Part shown: piece by piece, positions 7,951-15,541 of the stretch
Position numbering within the stretch: position 1 is the stretch's first letter
How the letters are laid out: every line of letters starts with the position of its first letter
Assembly: GCA_948957135.1 (NCBI GenBank)
Contig: CARDBT010000014.1
Location: forward strand, 16,441 to 80,440
Length of the DNA: 64,000 bases
Direction: 5' to 3'
Source of the DNA: COE1 sp910588595
Lineage (GTDB): Bacteria > Bacillota > Clostridia > Lachnospirales > Lachnospiraceae
Notes under the pieces: generated by a model
The model's database searches: none
The model's input: only the letters and a program-made list of their open reading frames with translations
What the model was told of the DNA's origin: nothing
Translations under genes and position numbers: made by a program

Positions 7951-8970
7951 CTATTCTTTTGTTGATTCTGCACCTTCTGGCACTACCGGATCTTTCATAT
8001 CATATTTCCGATCCCACTCCTTCGTGAAATCATCGCGCTCCACCTCACACCTGTGACCGCTCAGAAATCCTGCCAGCTGATAAAAGTCAATCCAGATCTC
8101 ATTATTTCCGTCTTTTTGTGACTCATCAAAAATGAGCTGCATCCCCACGTGGAGATGTACCGTCTTGATATTATTCACATTTTCTTTGTCACTGTAACCC
8201 GTATGCCCCATATAGCCGATCACATCCCCCGCAGTGACGTAGTCCCCTTCCTTGAGTCCCTCCGCATAAGGTCTGTTCTGCCGCAGATGGGCATAGTAAT
8301 AATACCGCTTTTGGTCAAAACTGCGGATGCCGATGCGCCAGCCGCCGTAACGGTTCCAGCCGAGTGCCTCAACATAGCCTGATTCGACTGCGATGATCGG
8401 CGTGCCGACCAGCCCCATCATGTCGTGCCCGAGATGCTGCCTCTTGTAGCCGAAATCCCTGCCGACCCCAAAATCATCATAGTCCTGATAGGCGAACCCT
8501 GACGCTATCGGCGAGTAAGCTTTCAATCCATACTTTTTCTGATATATACCGTTCTCATCCTCTATCTCATACTCCCCAAGCATACCGCCAAGCACTGCGG
8601 AGTACGCTTCATAATAATATGAAAAATACTGATACTTCTCCCGAAGTCTCTCCTCCGTGATCTCCCCGTTTGTGATCTTTGACGCGATCTCGTCTATATA
8701 CTCTGTCGATCTGCTCCCGAACTCTCCTCCCCCACGCACTGCGGCATAGGCGAGCAGTGCGATCCAGTCAAGATGCCGCTCCGACCCATACGATTCTATA
8801 TCCATGAGACAGGCCTTTTTCATTGCCTCCTTCGATGCGTTGAAATCCACCCACTTGATGAAATTGCCGCTTGTCTGGCTTACCTCCTGTGTATTATTTT
8901 CATACCAGAAAATCCCCGTCGCCAGCACCAGCGCGAACACCACCAAACCTATCAGCCCCTTATTTCTCAC
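7951..8970 (-). CDS. Membrane-anchored M23 (LytM-type) peptidase
   Basis: This is a predicted zinc metallopeptidase that would act on peptidoglycan or on a partner outside the membrane. Residues 5-22 after the GTG start are a single apolar helix (GLIGLVVFALVLATGIFW region) with a short N-terminus inside, so the rest is extracellular. The M23 metal ligands are H179 and D183 in HLGHD and H272/H274 in HLH, all present, so the enzyme is probably active. About 130 residues of helical sequence precede the catalytic domain. An ATG at 8994 exists, but a TATAAT lies only ten bases above it and GGTGG precedes the GTG at 8970, so the GTG is preferred. It is a single gene; SpoIIQ-like or LytH-like roles in sporulation are possible but unproven. 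Confidence 0.8.
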   Translation of the reverse strand: MRNKGLIGLVVFALVLATGIFWYENNTQEVSQTSGNFIKWVDFNASKEAMKKACLMDIESYGSERHLDWIALLAYAAVRGGGEFGSRSTEYIDEIASKITNGEITEERLREKYQYFSYYYEAYSAVLGGMLGEYEIEDENGIYQKKYGLKAYSPIASGFAYQDYDDFGVGRDFGYKRQHLGHDMMGLVGTPIIAVESGYVEALGWNRYGGWRIGIRSFDQKRYYYYAHLRQNRPYAEGLKEGDYVTAGDVIGYMGHTGYSDKENVNNIKTVHLHVGMQLIFDESQKDGNNEIWIDFYQLAGFLSGHRCEVERDDFTKEWDRKYDMKDPVVPEGAESTKE

Positions 8971-9003
8971 ATGACCACCATATTTCCGATACATTATCTG
9001 TTC

Positions 9004-9009
9004 ATTATA
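9004..9009 (-). promoter_or_regulatory. -10 element for the M23 peptidase gene
   Basis: TATAAT lies 34 bases before the GTG start at 8970. No clear -35 was found, so the start point is tentative. Confidence 0.4.
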
Positions 9010-9110
9010 TGTACTGCAAAACGGTGATATGCATATGGCTGACCATACGATCTTTTAAAGTTTCACATCGTAATTTTCCTTTTTCCGATCGCTTGGCTTC
9101 ATATTTGTGC

Positions 9111-9141
9111 AGAAGAAAACAGGCACCCGAGAGTGCCTGTC
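9111..9141 (-). terminator. Terminator of hpf
   Basis: On the minus strand ACAGGCACT and GGTGCCTGT form a hairpin (one mismatch) followed by TTTTCTTC. It lies about 50 bases after the hpf stop. A second small hairpin (CGGATC / GATCCG) lies between them. Confidence 0.85.
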
Positions 9142-9188
9142 CGCATATCGTTATTTCGGATCTGCTGCAAAAGATCCGGCACAGTTCC

Positions 9189-9722
9189 TTAGTTTTCCGG
9201 CTCGATCAGACCGTACGTGTTCCCTTTGCGCTTATAAACCACATTCACTTCGTCTGTCTCCGCATTGCAGAACACAAAGAAATCATGTCCCAGAAGCTCC
9301 ATCTGCACGCATGCATCCTCCGCATACATCGGCTTGATATCGAACTTCTTGGTGCGGACGATCCGCACTTCCTCATCGTCCTCATCATAACTGTTCTCTA
9401 TAAAGTCGGTCCTGAGGCTCGCCGCCCCTGCCTGCTGATCCGCCCTAAATTTGTTTTTATATTTTTTCAACTGCCGTTCGATCACTTCCGCTGCAAGATC
9501 CACCGACACATACATGTCATTGCTCACCTGCTCGGAACGAATGATGTTTCCTTTGACGGGAATGGTAACTTCAATCTTCTGGCGCTCTTTCTCTACGCTT
9601 AATGTCGCGTGTACCTCCGTTTCTGGCGTAAAATACTTCTCCAACTTGCCGATCTTGTCCTCAACCGCTGCCCTTAACCCAGGTGTTACATCGATGTTCT
9701 TTCCACTGATAATGAATTTCAT
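9189..9722 (-). CDS. hpf: Ribosome hibernation promoting factor, long form
   Basis: Long-form HPF binds the 30S subunit and pairs ribosomes into inactive 100S dimers during starvation. The 177 residues comprise the N-terminal ribosome-binding domain (about 1-105, opening MKFIISGKNIDVTPGLR and with KNKFR near its end), an acidic linker (SYDEDDEE), and the C-terminal dimerisation domain (about 118-175, KPMYAEDACVQMELLGHDFFVFCNAETDEVNVVYKR in family form). The start at 9722 follows GGATGTGG; an earlier start lacks a ribosome binding site. It has its own promoter and terminator. Confidence 0.95.
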   Translation of the reverse strand: MKFIISGKNIDVTPGLRAAVEDKIGKLEKYFTPETEVHATLSVEKERQKIEVTIPVKGNIIRSEQVSNDMYVSVDLAAEVIERQLKKYKNKFRADQQAGAASLRTDFIENSYDEDDEEVRIVRTKKFDIKPMYAEDACVQMELLGHDFFVFCNAETDEVNVVYKRKGNTYGLIEPEN

Positions 9723-9783
9723 TCTGTCCACATCCCTTCGCAATTAATTTCGCAATCAAGTATATTTTCTTAATTGTATTTTG

Positions 9784-9812
9784 ATTATACCATATCCCTA
9801 TTTTTTTTCCAA
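9784..9812 (-). promoter_or_regulatory. Promoter of hpf
   Basis: TTGGAA and TATAAT are 17 bases apart, with TGG giving an extended -10. The leader is about 55 bases. Confidence 0.7.
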
Positions 9813-9959
9813 TATCTTTTGTGATATATTATAAAAATTTTTGATATTTCCATAGTTTTTTTAGACATTTTTGAGCATTCTCAAAATTTGTATCTTGTCA
9901 ATGCAGTTGTGTATTTTCGGATATTTTCACAAAACATCATTTCGTTTTTGATACCAGTG

Positions 9960-10057
9960 TTTTCCACAAGAAAACCCGTTCCCGGTTGTGGATATTGTGG
10001 ACAACTCGGTGTATAAGTTCATTTGACGTCTTTTTTTCCTTTTATCAGTGTGGATAA
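9960..10057. other. Cluster of DnaA-box-like 9-mers
   Basis: One perfect DnaA box (TGTGGATAA, 10049-10057) and three one-mismatch copies (TTTTCCACA at 9960-9968, TTGTGGATA at 9986-9994, TTGTGGACA at 9995-10003) lie in an AT-rich gap of about 450 bases between hpf and the NlpC gene. No dnaA or dnaN is nearby. Apart from these and the hpf promoter, the gap shows no gene. Confidence 0.45.
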
Positions 10058-10178
10058 GTTGTGAACGTATAAAAGAATGACGGTTGTGTCACAAAAAAAT
10101 TCCCCTGATTTTTTGTGCATTTTTCCCATTTGACGTGCGCCGCCGGGTGGATTACTTTCTATGCACGGGTCTGCGCAC

Positions 10179-10209
10179 AAAAAAAGGTGGATAAACACTG
10201 TTACCCACC
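10179..10209 (-). terminator. Terminator of the NlpC/P60 gene
   Basis: GGTGGGTAACA and TGTTTATCCACC pair almost fully and are followed by seven T on the minus strand, 24 bases after the stop codon. Confidence 0.85.
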
Positions 10210-10232
10210 CAATAATATCCGGATCAAATTCT

Positions 10233-12161
10233 TTAAAAAATCCTTCTAACTGATAATACGTTTCGATATGATGCGCTGGAAACGATGATGCCAGTCTTCG
10301 ATGTGCTGGCATGTACGATCTGTCCATTGCCAACATAAAGACCCACATGACCGGAATAGCATACGATATCTCCCGGCTGTGCATTGCTGAGACCTCCTAC
10401 ATCATACCCCTGATTTCTCAAGGCTGAAGAGGAATGTGGAAGGCTCACTCCAAAGTTGGAATATACACTCATGACAAATCCAGAGCAGTCCGCACCGTTT
10501 GTAAGGCTTGTTCCTCCCCATACATAAGGATTGCCGACAAACTGTGTAGCGTAGTCGATAACTGCCTTACCCATCTCGCTTCCCTCTGACGACGCCGCTG
10601 TATTTCTTGCTGATTCTATTGTTGCCTGGTTTGCCGCCGCTCTCTGTGCCTGCGATTCTGCCTGCTGCTGCAGTCTTGCAGCCTCTGTCGCTGCCGCAGA
10701 TGCCCTTGCCTCCTCGCGTGCCTTTGCTTCCTTAGCAAGTCTTACAGCTTCTTCTTCCTTGGACTCAGCATGTACAAAATCAGTTCTAAGGTTTATGTAA
10801 TCCTTAGATACATAGCCATCGCCTTCCTCGATCGCGATCTTAACCCAGCCGTCAAGTTCCTCAAGCACTACAAGTTCCTCATTGATCGGTACAAGACCAA
10901 GTACTGCGGACTCTGTACTTGCGTCCTTACGAACCTTAAGTGTGGTGGCATTTACGACAGCATATGTGGTTCCTACCTCTTTGGCAAGCGCTTCTGCTTC
11001 CTTTCCTGCCACACAGAACTCACCTTTGACATATCCTGTACAGTTACCTGATACGATCTTATACCAGCCATCTTTCTCTTCTACCAGCTCACCTACAGAA
11101 TTCGCATAGAACTTTCCGACAACCTCACCGTCCTCACCCGGCGTACTTCTGACATTGACATAGTTCGATACCTGGGAAATGACAAGCCCTGAGAAATCCT
11201 GGCTATTTTCATCAGTCTTTGCTGTTGTCTCGGACTCAACTTTCCCTGCGATCTCAACATTGTCATAAGTATCTGTTACAGAAAAGCCTGCACTTGTCTG
11301 AAAATCATCGTCGTCCTTGTCTGTCGTTTCTGTGTTGTCAGTGTCCTCAACAGAAGTCTCCTGCTCAGAAGTATTTTCGTCAGAGCTCTCCACCTCTGAA
11401 GTCTCTTCCTCTGAGAACGCTTCGCTTGATATCTCCTCATTTGAAGTTTCTTCATTTGAAGTTTCTTCATTTGAAGCTTCTTCATTCGAATCTTCTTCCT
11501 CTGAAGTCTCCTCATCTGAATCTTCTTCCTCTGAAGTCTCCTCACTCGACATCTCTTCGCTAGATGTCTCCTCGACAGAAGTTTCCTCATTTGAGGTCTC
11601 TTCACTGGAAGACTCCTCACCAGATGTCTCCTCCTCCGCGCTCTCCTCATTTGAAGTCTCCTGCTCGGATTCCACAGCACTTGAAGACTCCTGTTCCGGA
11701 ACCTCCCAGTCTGTCAGCAATTCGGTTGAGAGCTCCAGTGTCGACTCCTGCTGTGTCTCCTCCTGATCTGCATCCTCTATACTGCCAGATGACTCAGACT
11801 CTGTCTCAACTTCACTGATCGCCTCAGTTATTTCCTGCGTAAACTCCGTTGATACTTTTGAAGTTGTTGCTTTTGAATTTAACGGGGAAACATTGCCCGG
11901 TGTATCCGCTAACGCTACCATTCCCGATGCCTTTAAAATATTGGGCTGTAAACCTGAGGCACTTTCAAGATAAGCTATGTTCTGAACGACCTCCACCTGA
12001 AGATCCTGTATCGTACTTCCCTCGTCCAGCACTACTGCAACGCCTGCTGCAGGCACATCTGATGAATTATGGATCTTTGCCTCAAGTGTCATCTGATAAC
12101 CGGATAGCGAAAGTGTTCCGACAAGAGCACACGCCGCTGCTTTCACGCTGTACTTATTCAT
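10233..12161 (-). CDS. Secreted SH3b-NlpC/P60 cell-wall hydrolase with Ser/Glu-rich spacer
   Basis: This is a predicted exported peptidoglycan endopeptidase of 642 residues. It starts with an N-terminal export signal (MNKYSVKAAACALVGTLSLS). A folded region of about 90 residues follows, then about 180 residues very rich in Ser, Glu and Thr built from five-residue units such as NEETS and SEEDS. Two SH3b domains come next (VNVRSTPGEDGEVVGKF and LKVRKDASTESAVLGLV mark them), then an Ala/Glu coiled coil (AKEAKAREEARASAAATEAA) and a C-terminal NlpC/P60 domain. Its triad C559 (GADCSGF), H605 (SGHVGLY) and H617 (IVHAST) is complete. GGAGG fixes the start at 12161. The layout resembles Lachnospiraceae surface hydrolases that bind the wall through SH3b. 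A single-gene unit with its own promoter and terminator. Confidence 0.92.
   Translation of the reverse strand: MNKYSVKAAACALVGTLSLSGYQMTLEAKIHNSSDVPAAGVAVVLDEGSTIQDLQVEVVQNIAYLESASGLQPNILKASGMVALADTPGNVSPLNSKATTSKVSTEFTQEITEAISEVETESESSGSIEDADQEETQQESTLELSTELLTDWEVPEQESSSAVESEQETSNEESAEEETSGEESSSEETSNEETSVEETSSEEMSSEETSEEEDSDEETSEEEDSNEEASNEETSNEETSNEEISSEAFSEEETSEVESSDENTSEQETSVEDTDNTETTDKDDDDFQTSAGFSVTDTYDNVEIAGKVESETTAKTDENSQDFSGLVISQVSNYVNVRSTPGEDGEVVGKFYANSVGELVEEKDGWYKIVSGNCTGYVKGEFCVAGKEAEALAKEVGTTYAVVNATTLKVRKDASTESAVLGLVPINEELVVLEELDGWVKIAIEEGDGYVSKDYINLRTDFVHAESKEEEAVRLAKEAKAREEARASAAATEAARLQQQAESQAQRAAANQATIESARNTAASSEGSEMGKAVIDYATQFVGNPYVWGGTSLTNGADCSGFVMSVYSNFGVSLPHSSSALRNQGYDVGGLSNAQPGDIVCYSGHVGLYVGNGQIVHASTSKTGIIVSSASYRNVLSVRRIF
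11330..11700 (-). repeat. Degenerate 15-bp tandem repeat coding (N/S)EETS units
   Basis: Within the hydrolase gene, 15-base units coding for Asn/Ser-Glu-Glu-Thr-Ser recur about twenty times. Three nearly identical copies lie at 11445-11490. It is a spacer in the protein and a likely site of length change. Confidence 0.85.
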
Positions 12162-12317
12162 GATCAATCCTCCAATGTGTAGTGTATGTGACCTCACAAC
12201 TGTCCGGTTCTCTTTCGTGCTCCGAACAGTTAAATATTTGCTATACAATGTAAAACATTTTCATAACATTATTTCAAATTCTCGATAATTATTACGAAAT
12301 TATTACGTCCTTGAAAT

Positions 12318-12346
12318 AAATTATCACATTTTACCACAATTGTCAA
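12318..12346 (-). promoter_or_regulatory. Promoter of the NlpC/P60 gene
   Basis: TTGACA and TAATTT are separated by 17 bases, with a TG upstream of the -10. The leader is about 150 bases. The rest of the gap 12162-12517 is AT-rich with no gene seen. Confidence 0.75.
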
Positions 12347-12517
12347 GATATCTTTTTGCACGCAGGTGCACTTCCATTGCGAAAAGTGCTGTTTTTTAGA
12401 CAGACTGTTTGTCTACTTTCGCCATTTTATTTTCTTTTTCTTTCATTTTATTTCGTTTTCGACTATATTTTTTTCATTTTCGACCATTTGTACTTTCTGT
12501 AAATATTTTCGTAACTT

Positions 12518-13459
12518 TTATATTTTTTGTGCATTCAAATACTCCTGTACTGAATGCACAGCGTTGGCTCCGTCCGCCACTGCCGTAATGATCTGGCGCA
12601 TCGGCTTTTTCCTGATATCCCCCGCTGCAAATATGCCGCTTTCCGATGTCACACAGGTTTCATCAGCAATGACATACCCTTTCTCATCCAGTTCCACAAG
12701 GTCTGTGCAGATCGCTGTATCAGGCACGATGCCCACGGCTATAAACACGCCTTCCACATCCAGACTGCCCTGTTCACCACTCTTATTGTTGTGTACCCTG
12801 ATGCTCTCTACCATTTCCCCGCCCAGGATTTCTATCACTTCGCTGTTCCAGAGCACTTCCACATTCTCACAGGAGAACAGTTTTTTCTGCAGGCTGTCCG
12901 CCGCCCTGAGCTGATCCCTCCTGTGTATGAGATACACCTTTTTGCAGATGCCTGCAAGGAAAACTGCATCCTCCACGGCGACATCACCGCCGCCGACTAC
13001 AGCCACTGTACGTTTCCGATAAAATGCCCCATCACAAGTGGCACAGTACGACACCCCCAGCCCTGCAAACTCATTTTCGCCTGGCACACCCAGCAGAGAG
13101 TGGGAAGCACCTGTTGCAAGGATCACAGTTCTCGTCTTATACTCATCCTGATCTGTGCGGACTGTGTACACTGGCTGTTGGTCGGCGTCCCTCTCTATAC
13201 CCTTTACTTCCGCAGTGATAAACACTGCCTCCAGCCGGTCTGCATGTTCCCTGAACCGATCTGCCAGTTCTCCCCCGCTCAATCCCGGAAGTCCCAGATA
13301 ATTGTCCACCTCATACGTGCTCTGTACCTGTCCCCCGCTGACCGGACTCCTGTCTACGACAGCAGCCTTTAGCCCTGCCCGCGCTGCGTAGACTGCCGCA
13401 CCCATTCCCGCCGGTCCCGAACCGATTATCAATAGATCATATACTTCATTTCCCGTCAT
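12518..13459 (-). CDS. trxB: Thioredoxin-disulfide reductase-like flavoprotein
   Basis: This is a 313-residue FAD- and NAD(P)H-dependent oxidoreductase of the thioredoxin reductase family, which passes electrons to thioredoxin or a similar disulfide protein in the cytoplasm. The FAD loop GSGPAG is at 13-18, the redox pair C139/C142 in SYCATCDGAFYR, the nucleotide loop GGGDVAVE at 157-164, and the second FAD motif GIFAAGDIR near the C-terminus. The start ATG overlaps the stop of the dehydrogenase gene (ATGA). GGAGG lies six bases before it. No thioredoxin gene is adjacent, so its physiological partner is open; it is the third gene of an aldolase-dehydrogenase-reductase operon. Confidence 0.88.
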   Translation of the reverse strand: MTGNEVYDLLIIGSGPAGMGAAVYAARAGLKAAVVDRSPVSGGQVQSTYEVDNYLGLPGLSGGELADRFREHADRLEAVFITAEVKGIERDADQQPVYTVRTDQDEYKTRTVILATGASHSLLGVPGENEFAGLGVSYCATCDGAFYRKRTVAVVGGGDVAVEDAVFLAGICKKVYLIHRRDQLRAADSLQKKLFSCENVEVLWNSEVIEILGGEMVESIRVHNNKSGEQGSLDVEGVFIAVGIVPDTAICTDLVELDEKGYVIADETCVTSESGIFAAGDIRKKPMRQIITAVADGANAVHSVQEYLNAQKI

Positions 13460-14187
13460 GTCCAACCTCCATCTAATGTTATTACCTGTCCTGTTAGATA
13501 CTCATTGCCGGTGCATAAAAGCTTCACCAGCTCCGCCACTTCCTCCGGCCGCCCGATCCGGTCGGAAGGTATTTCCTGTATCAGCATATTTATCTCCTCC
13601 TCATCAAAGCATTTGTTCATATCCGTGTCGATCACTCCGCAGGCGATCGCATTCACCTGTATATTGCTGGGTCCCAATTCTTTTGCGAGCGCACGCGTAA
13701 ACGCATTGACGCCTCCCTTTGAGGCAGAGTATGCCACCTCCGTCGATGCACCGATATTTCCCCATACCGAAGAAATATTGATGATCTTCCCCTGGTGCCG
13801 CCTTACCATCTTCGGTACTGCAGACCTGCACGTCAGAAAACATGCGTTCAGATTTGTATCGATCACTTCCTGCCATTCTCTGTAAGTCATATCTGTCAGA
13901 AGCCCCACATAGGAGATTCCCGCATTGTTTACCAGAATATCAAGGCAGGAAATATCCTGAAACATTTCTGTAACTTTTTCTTCATCGCAGATCGGAAATG
14001 TATAACACTTACATTTTATTCCGTACTTCTCCTGAAGTTCATCCGCAAGGCTGTTGAGCAGTCCGCTGTTTTTGTGGCAGGTCATGTACAGATCACACCC
14101 CAATGAGGCAAACATTGTTGCGACCGCCTTGCCGATCCCACGCGACGCACCTGTCACAAGCACCTTTTTTCTGTTCATATCAGACAT
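13456..14187 (-). CDS. Short-chain dehydrogenase/reductase (FabG-like)
   Basis: This is a 243-residue NAD(P)-dependent oxidoreductase. The cofactor loop TGASRGIG is at 12-19, NNAG at 87-90, the catalytic S139/S140 in INISS, and Y153/K157 in YSASK. The C-terminal YLTGQVITLDGGWT is typical of classical SDRs related to 3-oxoacyl-ACP reductase. It lies between an HMGL-type aldolase and a thioredoxin reductase, not in a fatty-acid cluster, so a role in that aldolase's pathway is more likely than lipid synthesis. AAAGGA nine bases upstream supports the start at 14187. The substrate cannot be told from sequence. Confidence 0.85.
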   Translation of the reverse strand: MSDMNRKKVLVTGASRGIGKAVATMFASLGCDLYMTCHKNSGLLNSLADELQEKYGIKCKCYTFPICDEEKVTEMFQDISCLDILVNNAGISYVGLLTDMTYREWQEVIDTNLNACFLTCRSAVPKMVRRHQGKIINISSVWGNIGASTEVAYSASKGGVNAFTRALAKELGPSNIQVNAIACGVIDTDMNKCFDEEEINMLIQEIPSDRIGRPEEVAELVKLLCTGNEYLTGQVITLDGGWT

Positions 14188-14239
14188 TACCAGTATTCCT
14201 TTCCGGCATTTCATGTGATGTGCTCCCCTATCCCAGCAT

Positions 14240-14281
14240 GCCGCAGTTTTGAGACGGGGAAAGCCGCAGAAAACTGCGGCT
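14240..14281 (-). promoter_or_regulatory. Mutually exclusive hairpins between aldolase and dehydrogenase genes
   Basis: On the minus-strand RNA GCCGCAG can pair with the adjacent CTGCGGC (terminator-like, followed by TTTCCCC) or, as GCCGCAGTTTT, with AAAACTGCGGC about 20 bases further on. The first hairpin starts at the aldolase stop codon. It may partly end transcription or regulate the downstream genes. Confidence 0.45.
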
Positions 14282-15255
14282 TAATCCTGTGCGACAACTT
14301 CCTTATAAAATTCAGCGTAATCCTTGCGTTTTTCCTTCGTGAACTGGATCGCTGTTCTCGGGTGCTGGTTCAAAAGTCCCGTCATCATATACTGCAGATC
14401 AAATCCCCACACAACCCCTTCTTCCTTCAGTTTGTTCATATACTTCTCGATAAACTGAATCACGTAATAGTTATTGTACTTTGGATTGCGCAGAAAACCA
14501 AGCAGGAGTTCCATCGCACAGTTTCCGGCGCCCCTTCCCATCCCGGCGTACGTGGCATCGAGCCAGTCCACCCCGTCCCCGACCGCCTCGATCGTGTTGG
14601 CAAAGGCCAGCTGCTGGTTGTTGTGCGCATGAATGCCAAGTTTCTTGCCGTACTTGCTCGCAAATTCCATATACGTATCTACGATCCGCGCGATCTGCTC
14701 CGGATAGAGTGAGCCGTAACTGTCAACAACGTAAAAAATATCCGCAGAAGTTTTTCCCAGGATATCGAGTGCCACGCGCAGGTCACTTTCCTGACCGCTC
14801 GATATCGCCATAATATTACAGCTTACCTCGTATCCTTTTTTCTTGGCATCCTCTATCATATCTGCCGCTGCCGGTATCGTGTTCACATATGTTGCCACAC
14901 GGATCAAGTCGATCGGACTCTCTGACCGGCTGACAATGTCCCTCTTATAATTGCATCTTCCGACGTCCGCCATGACCGCAAGCTTGAGACTGGTATCATT
15001 ATCCCCAACGATCTCCCTGATATCATCATCATCGCAGAATTTCCACTTGCCAAACTTATTTTCGTCAAACATCTCCTTTGACGCCTTATAGCCCATCTCC
15101 ATATAATCCACGCCAGCCCTGATATTCGCTTCATACAATGACTTGACAAACTCGTCCGTAAAATAAAAGTCGTTCACCAGCCCGCCGTCTCTTAATGTCG
15201 CATCCACCACTTTGATACTTGAACGGTAATCCATTAGACTCACAATCTCTTTCAT
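14281..15255 (-). CDS. HMGL-type (DRE-TIM) aldolase family protein
   Basis: This is a 324-residue TIM-barrel protein of the DRE-TIM metallolyase family (related to 4-hydroxy-2-oxovalerate aldolase and isopropylmalate synthase). VDATLRDGG at 17-25 gives the D-x-x-x-R-D motif with metal ligand D23. HAHNN at 209-213 supplies the two metal histidines (H209, H211), and VDSYGS and MGRGAGN are also family motifs. The length fits a single-domain aldolase without a regulatory domain. AGGAGAAG precedes the start at 15255. It is the first gene of the operon and has a strong promoter with a palindrome. The substrate is unknown; such genes also occur beside polysaccharide loci, as here. Confidence 0.82.
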   Translation of the reverse strand: MKEIVSLMDYRSSIKVVDATLRDGGLVNDFYFTDEFVKSLYEANIRAGVDYMEMGYKASKEMFDENKFGKWKFCDDDDIREIVGDNDTSLKLAVMADVGRCNYKRDIVSRSESPIDLIRVATYVNTIPAAADMIEDAKKKGYEVSCNIMAISSGQESDLRVALDILGKTSADIFYVVDSYGSLYPEQIARIVDTYMEFASKYGKKLGIHAHNNQQLAFANTIEAVGDGVDWLDATYAGMGRGAGNCAMELLLGFLRNPKYNNYYVIQFIEKYMNKLKEEGVVWGFDLQYMMTGLLNQHPRTAIQFTKEKRKDYAEFYKEVVAQD

Positions 15256-15334
15256 TTTCCACTTCTCCTATATTGCTTTCATTCAATTCCAGTATATTGC
15301 TTTATTCTGTTTTGGCATGATACCAGTTTTTAAA

Positions 15335-15363
15335 ATTTTAGCACTTTAAAGTGCGGAAGTCAA
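15335..15363 (-). promoter_or_regulatory. Promoter of the aldolase operon with operator-like palindrome in the spacer
   Basis: TTGACT and TAAAAT are exactly 17 bases apart. The spacer contains the perfect 14-bp palindrome GCACTTTAAAGTGC (15341-15354). A repressor bound there would block RNA polymerase. The leader is about 70 bases. Confidence 0.72.
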
Positions 15364-15392
15364 TTAAAAAATCTGTTTTGGCTGGCATTCCG

Positions 15393-15532
15393 GTAACAGT
15401 TCAGCCTTCGGCTTCCTGTTGCAAGCATCAAGCCATGCAAAAACCGCTTCGCGGTTGGCTTGATGCCTCCCAACCACTATGTTTTCTCACGGACTTCGCA
15501 GCGTAGTGCGAAATCCTGGGCTGAACTGTTAC
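15393..15532. mobile_element. 140-bp palindromic MITE-like element (left flank of polysaccharide locus)
   Basis: Perfect 14-bp terminal inverted repeats (GTAACAGTTCAGCC) bound the element. Inside are nested palindromes: GCATCAAGCCA (15425) with TGGCTTGATGC (15456), and a smaller ACCGC/GCGGT hairpin. It has no coding capacity. It fills most of the gap between the aldolase promoter and the DUF2142 gene and resembles the element at 53516-53657 in size and ends. Confidence 0.7.
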
Positions 15533-15541
15533 ACATTCCGA

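Noticed and set aside
9960..10057. Replication origin
   Set aside because: Four DnaA-like boxes alone do not make oriC. There is no dnaA, dnaN or DnaA-trio array nearby. It was kept only as a box cluster.
11400..11560. Possible CRISPR-like spaced repeats
   Set aside because: The units are contiguous 15-mers in frame with a coding sequence and have no unique spacers.
11317..11766. Plus-strand Ser/Val-rich frame opposite the Ser/Glu repeats
   Set aside because: It is the antisense image of the 15-bp repeat in the hydrolase gene, without ribosome binding site or domain.
12361..12420. Terminator for trxB (TAGACA / TGTCTA hairpin)
   Set aside because: On the minus strand it is followed by A residues rather than T, so it is not a usable intrinsic terminator for trxB.
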